Origin: Flavobacterium sp.
GTDB lineage: Bacteria > Bacteroidota > Bacteroidia > Flavobacteriales > Flavobacteriaceae
Assembly: GCA_026390995.1 (NCBI GenBank)
Contig: JAPLEX010000009.1
Span: 1 to 41,568 of the forward strand
Length of the DNA: 41,568 nucleotides
Direction: 5' to 3'
Numbering within the stretch: the first letter of the stretch is position 1; each line of letters begins with the position of its first letter. The position numbers and the translations under genes are program-made. The notes under the pieces were generated by a model. The model made no database searches. It saw only the letters and a list, made by a program, of their open reading frames with translations, and was not told the origin of the DNA. This document shows positions 15,826 to 23,063 of this stretch, in pieces.

Positions 15826-18311
15826 AGACCTAAGTCTAGTATAAAGCTGAATTTTACCGAAATATTATCTTCTAAATCGGGTAAGCTATTGGCCCCGTAG
15901 CGGTAAAAGAAATTCAAGCCCAAGGTGCCCACTAAGTTGTTTATTTCTACCCCCGATTCCAGGTAGCCCTTGTCGAGTGTTTTGTATACAAAACCGATGT
16001 GTTGTGAGGGTTTATCCATATTTCCAAGAGCAGTTCGTGTTACCAACACCAAGGTAGGCGTAATAGATTTGGACAATTCCAATTTTTGAAAACTGTGTTT
16101 GAGTTGTAGGGTGAGGTATTTGCTCGAGAAAAATTCGTTGTAAAACATCGTTTCAAAACTGTTTTTGGCGGCTACTGTAAAACGTTGCATAATCTTGGTT
16201 TTACTAATGTTGTTTGGCGAGGTATTGTACAAGTGTGTGAGCGGCACATTGCCAACCGCATAGCCGGTTTCAACTAAGACACTACTAAGTTGGTTGTTGA
16301 GAAACTGTTTTTCGTATTCCAAACGGAAATCAAATTTGGCAAAATCAAAATCATTTTTAGCAAATTGGGGAAGCGTGCGGGTGAACTGAAAGGTAAATTT
16401 TGGGTAACCTGTTTCTATTTCAATCCGGTTTTTAGGGGTTTGCAAATATTCACTAAATGGGTTCCACTGAATTGAGGCTGTTGCCGTTGTCATCTGATAA
16501 TTTTCATAGGCTTTGCCATTTACCGTGTACAAATAATCAAATTTGGGATCGATATAACTTTGCGTGAGCTGCCACACACTCTCTGTTCGCGGAAAAAGTT
16601 TAGTTTCTATGTAGCCCCGCCAACTGTTGTAATTATAAAAAGTACTAATATTAATGGGTCTGGGGTTGTAAATGCGGAAGGGAATTTTGTCAATCACAAA
16701 GGAGGTGCTGGCTATTTCTTGTACATCATCGGTATAGGAAACACCCAGCCAGGTAGAGGAAAAATCACCCAAACGTGCAGCAGTTCCAATGCTGTACTTA
16801 AAGGCGCCATCTTTGGTTCCATAGCCCGTATAGCCGTTAAATTGCATTATTTTTGAGAAGGACTCGTTGGTTTTTCCGCCCATGCCCATGCGAAATCCTT
16901 CGTAATTGTTGTAGCGCAAAAAATACCGCAAATCAACATCGACAGGACCATAGGGCACATAGCCTACCAACAGTTTTCTGGCCAATCGCAACCTCTTTTC
17001 CAGCTTCACTTTTCGGCCTATACTGTCCAAGCCCAAATAGGTTAAGGGCATGCGAAAATCTAAACTGTCTTTGCGGTACTTTTCCCAGAATAATTCAGGC
17101 TTCATTTCTGCATCACGTTTCATCTCAATTTTGATAAACGAATTACGCAAAGGGGGCCCAGCTTGAAAGTTAAAGTCAAAAAACTGAGTTTCGGCCAGTA
17201 AATAGGTAAAATCAGAGGCCACTTTTTGTCGGGTTTGAGACATACTCCCGTCTAACGGATCAAACACCAAGGTTTGCCCCAAGAAGGAGAGACTTCCATT
17301 TTTTTTCCCTTTGCTCAGTTTAAATTTTTGACTTTCGGGCAGCCAGAGGTTTTGGCTTTCATTATACCTGTATTCGTGCAGCGCATGCAGTTGTAGCGCT
17401 TTGTTTACAAAGGTTACCGCTTTGGCCACGGCATAACTTGATTCATCAATATACAACAGCCCTTCTAAGTCCTTGTTTTTGACTTTACTTTTAAAATAAA
17501 CCACATAAACCGGTCTATTTTGCAGACTAATCTGATCGATCAATTCAAAGTTGTACTGCGCGATAGCCTCATCGGATAAAGGACTCCAGTATTTTTTTTG
17601 CAACAAAACATAATACGGGTCATAAATGGAATAGGACTGCAATTGCAACGAAACAAACTCGTAAATCGGTTGATTAAACCCCGCCATTTTATACCCCAAT
17701 ATGGTTTCTTTAAACATATTGCTTGCGTATTGATAGGTCGAAACTTTCTCGGTGAGGAATAAGTGTTGCTTGCTAATGAACTTTTTAAATTCGTAATCAC
17801 TCGAATCGGTTTTAATGACCATTTTGCCAAAAATAGTTCGCTTCAGTAGGGTTTCTATACGCCCTTCTATGGAATCAGGATTTGCCGTTATGGTCAATTT
17901 GTTGTAGGCTTTGCAGTCAAAGGCTGGTATTTTTACAAAGGGATTGTTTTGGTTTTTTGCCCGAATGGCTTGCTGCATAATGGCTGTTCCGGTCGTATTT
18001 GCGGCTGCTTGGTTTGGCTGGGGCGAGAGTAAAATTGTGTAAAATTTTTGCGAGGCATTCAATGTAATCTCTTGATCTTGGTACCCTTTGGCTCGAATGT
18101 GCAACACCGATTTGTCGGCGCTCACCAAATCAAAAAAACCATAACTGTCGGAAAAGGAGTAGTGCACTTCCTCGTGAACCAAGGTAGCTAAGCCAATGGG
18201 CTTTAGGGTGACTATATCTTTAATCTGTCCGGTAAAATGCTGTTGTGCCTGCATCCAATAGGATAGCATAAACATCCAACACAGCAAAAAAGTTCTACCA
18301 AACAAGCTCAT
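15822..18311 (-). CDS. DUF5686 outer-membrane protein with carboxypeptidase-regulatory-like domain
   Basis: This is an 829-residue exported protein of a Bacteroidota-specific family. It has a signal peptide (about 1-22, ending YWMQAQ), then a CarboxypepD_reg-like beta-sandwich (about 24-100, GQIKDIVTLKPIGLATLVHE...SYGFFDLVSADKS). A long DUF5686 region follows. Its C-terminal half has many Tyr/Phe-rich amphipathic strands and ends in FSFILDLGL with a terminal hydrophobic pattern, consistent with an outer-membrane beta-barrel. It resembles TonB-dependent receptors in having the regulatory-like domain but lacks a plug domain. The function is unknown. It is the last gene on this strand before the convergent antiporter gene, with which it overlaps by 4 bases. 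Confidence 0.8.
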   Translation of the reverse strand: MSLFGRTFLLCWMFMLSYWMQAQQHFTGQIKDIVTLKPIGLATLVHEEVHYSFSDSYGFFDLVSADKSVLHIRAKGYQDQEITLNASQKFYTILLSPQPNQAAANTTGTAIMQQAIRAKNQNNPFVKIPAFDCKAYNKLTITANPDSIEGRIETLLKRTIFGKMVIKTDSSDYEFKKFISKQHLFLTEKVSTYQYASNMFKETILGYKMAGFNQPIYEFVSLQLQSYSIYDPYYVLLQKKYWSPLSDEAIAQYNFELIDQISLQNRPVYVVYFKSKVKNKDLEGLLYIDESSYAVAKAVTFVNKALQLHALHEYRYNESQNLWLPESQKFKLSKGKKNGSLSFLGQTLVFDPLDGSMSQTRQKVASDFTYLLAETQFFDFNFQAGPPLRNSFIKIEMKRDAEMKPELFWEKYRKDSLDFRMPLTYLGLDSIGRKVKLEKRLRLARKLLVGYVPYGPVDVDLRYFLRYNNYEGFRMGMGGKTNESFSKIMQFNGYTGYGTKDGAFKYSIGTAARLGDFSSTWLGVSYTDDVQEIASTSFVIDKIPFRIYNPRPINISTFYNYNSWRGYIETKLFPRTESVWQLTQSYIDPKFDYLYTVNGKAYENYQMTTATASIQWNPFSEYLQTPKNRIEIETGYPKFTFQFTRTLPQFAKNDFDFAKFDFRLEYEKQFLNNQLSSVLVETGYAVGNVPLTHLYNTSPNNISKTKIMQRFTVAAKNSFETMFYNEFFSSKYLTLQLKHSFQKLELSKSITPTLVLVTRTALGNMDKPSQHIGFVYKTLDKGYLESGVEINNLVGTLGLNFFYRYGANSLPDLEDNISVKFSFILDLGL

Positions 18312-18330
18312 AAGCAGATCGTGAGTTCAT

Positions 18331-18370
18331 TAAAAAACCGCCTCTAAGTAGTATTCACTCAAGAGACGGT
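18331..18370 (-). terminator. Rho-independent terminator after frr
   Basis: On the minus strand ACCGTCTCT (18370-18362) pairs with AGAGGCGGT (18345-18337), 9 bp with one G-T pair. It is followed by a T run at 18336-18332, just past the frr stop codon. Confidence 0.75.
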
Positions 18371-18392
18371 GTAATCCGTATTGGCTACCGCC

Positions 18393-18956
18393 TTAGACTT
18401 TCATGATTTCGGCTTCTTTTGCCGACAACAATTCGTCTACTTTTTTTATAAACGCATTGGTTAAGTTTTGCACCTCGTCTTCTGCTTTTTTACAAAAATC
18501 TTCGGCGGTGCCTTCTTTTTCTAATTTTTTGATGTCGGTATTGGCGTCTTTACGCACATTTCGAATTCCAATTTTGGCATCTTCCGATTCGATTTTAGCT
18601 TGTTTTACTAAATCCCTGCGGCGTTCTTCGGTGAGTGGCGGCACACTAATAATTACCAAATCGCCATTGTTCATGGGGTTAAATCCCAAATTGGCAATAA
18701 GAATCGCTTTCTCAATCGGATTCAACATGCTTTTTTCGTAGGGCTGAATAGTCAGGGTGCGGGCATCGGGCGAATTGATATTGGCCACTTGCGACAACGG
18801 AGTTTGTGCACCGTAATAATCAACAAAAACACTCCCCAGCATTTGCGGACTTGCTTTACCAGCTCGAATGTTTAAAAAGGATTTTTCTAAATGTGCGATA
18901 GAACCATTCATCGATTCTTCGGTACTTTCTAAAATAAAATCAATTTCTTCTGTCAT
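18393..18956 (-). CDS. frr: Ribosome recycling factor
   Basis: The protein works with EF-G to split post-termination ribosomes into subunits. The 187-residue product begins MTEEIDFILESTEESM and shows the conserved three-helix bundle and hinge sequences. These include LNIRAGKASPQML near the N-terminus, the central DARTLTIQPYEKSMLNPIEKAI, and VPPLTEERRRDLVKQAK with the helix IRNVRKDANTDIKKL. Residues coded further upstream in this frame overlap pyrH and are rejected as start. It lies 29 bases after pyrH on the same strand, the usual bacterial pyrH-frr pairing, and ends at a good terminator. Confidence 0.97.
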   Translation of the reverse strand: MTEEIDFILESTEESMNGSIAHLEKSFLNIRAGKASPQMLGSVFVDYYGAQTPLSQVANINSPDARTLTIQPYEKSMLNPIEKAILIANLGFNPMNNGDLVIISVPPLTEERRRDLVKQAKIESEDAKIGIRNVRKDANTDIKKLEKEGTAEDFCKKAEDEVQNLTNAFIKKVDELLSAKEAEIMKV

Positions 18957-18985
18957 GGGAATTCTAGTTAATCTATAGTATTTAC

Positions 18986-19696
18986 TTAGCCAATATGAAC
19001 TACGGTACCAATGTTTTCGCCGTTGCAAATTTTTTCTAAGTTTCCTTTTTTGTTCATGTCAAACACCAAAATAGGCAATTTATTTTCTTGACTCAAGGTA
19101 AAGGCAGTCGTGTCCATTACGTTTAACCCTTTCTTTAATACATCTTCAAATGAAATAAAATCAAATTTGGTGGCTAAAGGATCTTTTTCTGGGTCAGCGC
19201 TGTAAATACCATCTACACGGGTGCCTTTTAAGATTACATCGGCATTAATTTCAACTCCCCGCAATACCGCAGCAGTGTCTGTTGTGAAGTAGGGGTTACC
19301 CGTTCCTGCTCCAAAAATCACAATGCGTCCTTTTTCTAAATGGCGCACGGCTCTTCGTTTGATGTAGGGCTCGGCGATGGCTTCAATTTTTAGTGCGGTT
19401 TGCAAACGGGTGAGCATTCCACGACTTTCTAAGGCACCTTGTAAGGCCATGCCGTTGACGACGGTGGCCAACATGCCCATATAATCTCCTTGCACCCGAT
19501 CCATTCCGCTGCTTGCACCAGCCACTCCCCGAAAAATATTTCCGCCGCCAATTACGATCGCAATTTCCACTCCTTTGTCGTGTATTTTTTTGATTTCATC
19601 GGCATATTCAGACAGACGAGCAGGGTCAATACCGTATTGCTTATCGCCCATTAAGGCTTCACCACTTAACTTGAGTAGAATTCTTTTGTACTTCAT
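18986..19696 (-). CDS. pyrH: UMP kinase
   Basis: The enzyme phosphorylates UMP to UDP with ATP in pyrimidine nucleotide synthesis; the bacterial enzyme is a hexamer of the amino acid kinase fold. The 236 residues begin with the ATP-site sequence [15 protein letters not shown]. They continue with the glycine-rich [11 protein letters not shown], the UMP-site region [18 protein letters not shown], the loop [19 protein letters not shown] and the conserved [13 protein letters not shown]. Length and motifs are typical. It is transcribed with frr. A TATATTTG -7 box lies at 19719-19726 in the short divergent region shared with the thioredoxin-family gene. Confidence 0.97.
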   Translation of the reverse strand: MKYKRILLKLSGEALMGDKQYGIDPARLSEYADEIKKIHDKGVEIAIVIGGGNIFRGVAGASSGMDRVQGDYMGMLATVVNGMALQGALESRGMLTRLQTALKIEAIAEPYIKRRAVRHLEKGRIVIFGAGTGNPYFTTDTAAVLRGVEINADVILKGTRVDGIYSADPEKDPLATKFDFISFEDVLKKGLNVMDTTAFTLSQENKLPILVFDMNKKGNLEKICNGENIGTVVHIG

Positions 19697-19718
19697 TTTA
19701 CTTTTACATTGAGTTGTG

Positions 19719-19726
19719 CAAATATA
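19719..19726 (-). promoter_or_regulatory. Candidate -7 box for pyrH-frr
   Basis: The minus strand reads TATATTTG, 22 bases upstream of the pyrH ATG, matching TAnnTTTG. Confidence 0.5.
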
Positions 19727-19731
19727 GCGAT

Positions 19732-19854
19732 ATTCTGTTTTTTGGTTACGAAGCCTATCGTACAGTAGTTAAAAATCAATTTTTAGCCGGAAAAGTTACC
19801 GGCCATGAACAATCGTAGGCTTTTTTGCACTATACCGAACTCAACGAAGCCCGT
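19732..19854 (+). pseudogene. 5' part of the thioredoxin-family gene, interrupted by an amber codon
   Basis: The frame that continues into the thioredoxin-family gene can be read upstream as [20 protein letters not shown], then HEQS, then TAG (19816-19818), then AFLHYTELNEARM. This matches, from memory of the family, the usual N-terminal region (...YRxxVxxLLxxGKxTG..QSEAL..Y..LN..RM). The amber codon stands where Glu is normal, so a GAG to TAG change would explain it. No in-frame ATG or GTG is present upstream either; only ATT, CTG or TTG codons are available near 19714-19737. The left boundary is approximate. Confidence 0.6.
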
Positions 19855-20331
19855 ATGAATCGACTGGATAAAACCACACAACTCACCACAGAAACCCCAT
19901 CAGCTCTTGCGCAATTGGACAAAAAATATTTGTGGCTGGTACTCACCGAAGGCTGGTGTGCCGATGGAGCTCAAGTATTGCCCGTATTGAATAAAATGGC
20001 ACAGGGCAATCCCAATATTGATTTTAAATTGGCGTTTCGGGACGAAAATGACGGCCTCATGCAACGAGTGCTTACCCATGGCGCCAAAGCCATGCCTAAA
20101 CTATTGGTTATCGATCCAGAAAACCATATTCTTTTGGGCCAATGGGGTCCACGTCCACAAGGGGCTGTTAACCTGATTGCCAATTACAAAAAAGAGCACG
20201 GAATTGTGGATGAAACGGCCAAAGCCGACTTACAGCTGTGGTATTTTCGCGATAAAGGAGTAGAAATTCAACACGAAATCGTGGCGCTTATGCATCAAGT
20301 ACTTTCCACTTCGCTTCAAAATCTGGAATAG
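19855..20331 (+). CDS. Thioredoxin-family protein (Thioredoxin_9-like), N-terminally truncated
   Basis: This is the remaining intact part of a Bacteroidota thioredoxin-fold protein, 158 residues from ATG 19855 (MNRLDKTTQL); a TTG at 19825 is an alternative start. The active-site region reads LTEGWCADGAQVLPVLNKMA, with one cysteine only. As I recall, the family usually has WCGDAAQ, so a single Cys is normal and classic CxxC redox chemistry is not expected. Other family landmarks are FRDENDGLM, a conserved cis-proline region GAKAMPKLLVID, and QWGPRPQGA near the C-terminus. The first 40 or so residues of the family are separated from this frame by an amber codon. The 3' end overlaps truB by 44 bases. 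Function unknown. Confidence 0.65.
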   Translation: MNRLDKTTQLTTETPSALAQLDKKYLWLVLTEGWCADGAQVLPVLNKMAQGNPNIDFKLAFRDENDGLMQRVLTHGAKAMPKLLVIDPENHILLGQWGPRPQGAVNLIANYKKEHGIVDETAKADLQLWYFRDKGVEIQHEIVALMHQVLSTSLQNLE

Positions 20332-20989
20332 TCAAGGCATTATCTACGGCATATGCTCCAATTTTGGTGCGGCGCAAGCTTGTGAGGTGCGCGCCACTCG
20401 AGAGGGCTTTTCCAAAATCATAAGCCAACGAACGAATATAGGTGCCTTTGCTACACACCACTCGAAAATCAAGTTCGGGTAAGGCAATTCGGGTGAATTC
20501 AAATTCGTAAATCGTAGTTTTGCGGGAGGCAATTTCTACCATTTCCCCCGCACGCGCATGTTCATACAACCGTTTGCCGTCTTTTTTTATGGCCGAAAAT
20601 ACCGGCGGAATTTGGTCAATTTCGCCCAAGAATTGCAATCGCGCGGCTTCAATTGTCTGCTCACTTATGTGGTCAATGTCAAACTGGGCATCGATTTCGG
20701 TTTCTAAATCATACGAAGGCGTCGTGGCACCAATGCAAAAGGTGCCGGTATATTCTTTGGCTTGTGCCTGAATAGCTGTGATTTGTTTGGTGAATTTCCC
20801 TGTGCAAACAATTAGCAAGCCCGAAGCCAACGGATCGAGTGTGCCGGCATGACCTATTTTAAATTTCTTAGGTAAATCAAAACGGCGTTTCAGTAAATAC
20901 TTGAGTTTGTTAACCGCTTGGAAAGAAGACCACTGCAGGGGTTTATCAACCAGAATGACTTGACCAGTCAAAAAATCATCGGCTTCCAT
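20288..20989 (-). CDS. truB: tRNA pseudouridine(55) synthase
   Basis: The enzyme isomerises U55 in the T-loop of tRNAs to pseudouridine. The 233-residue protein has the TruB hallmark KIGHAGTLDPLASGLL, in which D52 is the catalytic aspartate. It also has LVDKPLQWSSFQAVNKLK, the substrate-binding QIPPVFSAIKKDGKRLYEHAR, and VVCSKGTYIRSLAYDFG. The C-terminal PUA extension of gammaproteobacterial TruB is missing, as usual in this phylum. Its ATG overlaps the last base of the uppP stop codon, indicating translational coupling. Its 3' end overlaps the convergent thioredoxin-family gene by 44 bases. Confidence 0.96.
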   Translation of the reverse strand: MEADDFLTGQVILVDKPLQWSSFQAVNKLKYLLKRRFDLPKKFKIGHAGTLDPLASGLLIVCTGKFTKQITAIQAQAKEYTGTFCIGATTPSYDLETEIDAQFDIDHISEQTIEAARLQFLGEIDQIPPVFSAIKKDGKRLYEHARAGEMVEIASRKTTIYEFEFTRIALPELDFRVVCSKGTYIRSLAYDFGKALSSGAHLTSLRRTKIGAYAVDNALTIPDFEAKWKVLDA

Positions 20990-21774
20990 TAAATAATGGT
21001 AAGGGGATGAATAAAGAAGTGGATCAACAATAAGGCAATGCCAATGGCAATGCGGTAGTAGCCAAAGACCTTAAATCCATTTTTAGTTAGGAATCCAATG
21101 AAACTTTTTATAGCCAAAAGGGCTACAATAAATGCCACAATATTTCCAATAATTAGCAGGTTGGTTTCTTGCTCGGTGAGCACGTAGCCTGCTTTGTAAA
21201 AATCATAGCATTTTTTTACCGTGGCGCCCAACATGGTAGGAACGGCCAAGAAAAATGAGAATTCGGCTGCAGCAGTTCGATTGAGTTTTTGTGACATTCC
21301 ACCCACAATACTTGCGCCACTCCGAGATACGCCAGGTATCATGGCCAAGCATTGAAATACCCCAATTTTTAAGGCGGTTTTATACGTTATTTCAGTACGG
21401 CTAGATCCCGAAAACCAGTCGTCTACTTTGAGCAACAAAATACCCCCAAGCAAAAGAGAAATTGCAACGGTTACTGGATTTTCTAGCAAGGCATCAATTT
21501 TTTTGCTAAACAACAAGCCAAAAATTACAGCCGGGATAAAGGCAATAAACAACTTAATATAGAAGTCAAACGACTGAAAAAAGCGTTTAAAATATAATGC
21601 AACCACCGAAAGGATTGCGCCCAATTGAATGACGATGGTAAATAATTTGGTAAACTCTTCATGGGCAATGCCAAAAAAAGAACTGGCTATAATCATGTGG
21701 CCAGTAGAAGAGATGGGTAAAAACTCGGTAATGCCTTCTATGACGGCAAGTACAATAGCTTCTAGTGTAGTCAT
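20989..21774 (-). CDS. uppP: Undecaprenyl-diphosphatase
   Basis: This integral membrane phosphatase converts undecaprenyl diphosphate to undecaprenyl phosphate, recycling the lipid carrier for peptidoglycan and other surface polymers. The 261 residues contain both catalytic signatures: [15 protein letters not shown] near the N-terminus and [15 protein letters not shown] at about residues 145-160. About eight hydrophobic helices are present. In the family, loss of this activity causes bacitracin sensitivity. It sits directly after the DUF3098 gene (adjacent stop and start codons) and one base into truB, in a tight ftsX-DUF3098-uppP-truB operon. Confidence 0.96.
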   Translation of the reverse strand: MTTLEAIVLAVIEGITEFLPISSTGHMIIASSFFGIAHEEFTKLFTIVIQLGAILSVVALYFKRFFQSFDFYIKLFIAFIPAVIFGLLFSKKIDALLENPVTVAISLLLGGILLLKVDDWFSGSSRTEITYKTALKIGVFQCLAMIPGVSRSGASIVGGMSQKLNRTAAAEFSFFLAVPTMLGATVKKCYDFYKAGYVLTEQETNLLIIGNIVAFIVALLAIKSFIGFLTKNGFKVFGYYRIAIGIALLLIHFFIHPLTII

Positions 21775-22053
21775 CTAACTGTTTTTCGGGTTCTTTAAAA
21801 TCGCAAAAACAGTGATGCCAAATCCCACCAAAACAACTGTGGGAGCTAATCGGATGCGTTGAAAGTTAAAGATGGCTTCATTAAATACTTTTGGGTCAGT
21901 ACTTCCGCCGCCTATCATCAATAAAAAACCGATGACAATTACCGCGATACCAAGCAAGAGTAGTAGGTAATTCGTTTTTTCAAAAAGAAATTCTGCTTTG
22001 GCTTCAGCAGAAACGGCTTTGGTCTTTGGGGCTTCGGTTTTTTGCGTTTTCAT
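21775..22053 (-). CDS. DUF3098 family membrane protein
   Basis: This is a 92-residue protein of the Bacteroidota family DUF3098. The N-terminal 25 residues are charged and Ala/Lys-rich (MKTQKTEAPKTKAVSAEAK). Two hydrophobic helices follow, at about 30-48 (YLLLLLGIAVIVIGFLLMIGG) and about 70-86 (APTVVLVGFGITVFAIL). Between them the typical segment STDPKVFNEAIFNFQRIRLAP carries the family pattern. It lies between ftsX and uppP, 16 bases after ftsX and immediately before uppP. This context suggests a part in cell division or envelope synthesis, but no function is established. Confidence 0.85.
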   Translation of the reverse strand: MKTQKTEAPKTKAVSAEAKAEFLFEKTNYLLLLLGIAVIVIGFLLMIGGGSTDPKVFNEAIFNFQRIRLAPTVVLVGFGITVFAILKNPKNS

Positions 22054-22069
22054 ATCACTAAGAAATCGA

Positions 22070-22945
22070 TTAGTATAAATCGTCGGTTCGTAAATTCAAA
22101 TAACGTTGAGTAGCAAAATAAGTGCTGAGCCAAGTAATGAGTACACCTAGGGCCAGCACACTAAATAACACAATGCACACGGCAAGTGGATTTTCTAAAA
22201 TGCCCAAGTTGGGATAATTGCCGTCTATGTATAGTATACAAACAAGTAGCGCAATTACCGCGCAAACGGCTCCTGCCAATCCCAATTTTACACTGCGCCA
22301 AATAAACGGCTTGCGAATAAACGACTTGGTTGCACCCACCATCTGCATGGTTTTGATGATGAATCGGTTGGCATAAATGGACAATCGCATCGAGCTGTTG
22401 ATGAGCACCACAGCTACCAAAGCCAAAAAGCCACTAATAATAAGGATCCATAAACTCACTTTCTTGATGTTGTCGTTTACTAAATTGACGAGTTGTTTGT
22501 CGTAAACAATGTCTGAAACCATTTCGTTTGTGCGAAAATGATTTTCAATTTTACGAATATTCTCCGCGTTGATGTAATCTGCTTTTAAGTGAATGTCAAA
22601 AGAATTTTGCAAGGGATTGGCCCCCAAAAAAGTCATGAAATCTTCGCCAATAATATCCGTGTGCATTTTGGCGGCCTGTTCTTTGGTCACATACACGCTG
22701 GATTTGACAAACTTGGAGGTTTTTAACTCGTTTTTGAATGCGGTAAAAACCGTATCGGTGGCTTCGTTTTTAAAGAATACCGTCATGGCAATTTCTTCTT
22801 TAAAATCATCGGCCAATTTTTTGGAATTTAAGATAAACAAGCCCAAAAGCCCCAACAGAAATAGTACCAAAAACATACTAAATACAACAGAAACGTAGGA
22901 AGAAATTAGTCGGCGTTTTTGAAATTTTTCGAAGGAAGAACTCAT
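22070..22945 (-). CDS. ftsX: Cell division protein FtsX (permease-like)
   Basis: FtsX is the membrane partner of the FtsE ATPase and relays ATP hydrolysis to periplasmic cell-wall hydrolases at the septum. The 291-residue protein has an N-terminal cytoplasmic stretch and a first helix at about 18-40 (VVFSMFLVLFLLGLLGLFIL). An extracytoplasmic domain (about 42-160) follows, containing EIAMTVFFKNEATD and VYVTKEQAAK. Three C-terminal helices carry the FtsX permease domain (INSSMRLSIYANRFIIKTMQMVGATKSFIRKPF). The YANRFIIKTMQMVGA segment is the family signature. ftsE is not adjacent. It leads the ftsX-DUF3098-uppP-truB operon and is divergent from leuS. Confidence 0.93.
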   Translation of the reverse strand: MSSSFEKFQKRRLISSYVSVVFSMFLVLFLLGLLGLFILNSKKLADDFKEEIAMTVFFKNEATDTVFTAFKNELKTSKFVKSSVYVTKEQAAKMHTDIIGEDFMTFLGANPLQNSFDIHLKADYINAENIRKIENHFRTNEMVSDIVYDKQLVNLVNDNIKKVSLWILIISGFLALVAVVLINSSMRLSIYANRFIIKTMQMVGATKSFIRKPFIWRSVKLGLAGAVCAVIALLVCILYIDGNYPNLGILENPLAVCIVLFSVLALGVLITWLSTYFATQRYLNLRTDDLY

Positions 22946-23015
22946 ATGGAATACAAATTATGGGGGTAAAAATAATAAAGAAATTGGTTAAATTTAGTTT
23001 ATAACGTTCAAAGTT

Positions 23016-23044
23016 TTGACTTTCGTACAATAAACGTAAATTTG
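23016..23044 (+). promoter_or_regulatory. Promoter of leuS
   Basis: TTG at 23016-23018 and TAAATTTG at 23037-23044, separated by 18 bases, fit the Flavobacterium -33/-7 consensus (TTG, about 17-23 bases, TAnnTTTG). The start codon follows 19 bases later. Confidence 0.7.
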
Positions 23045-23063
23045 CTCACCTAAACGCATCCTG

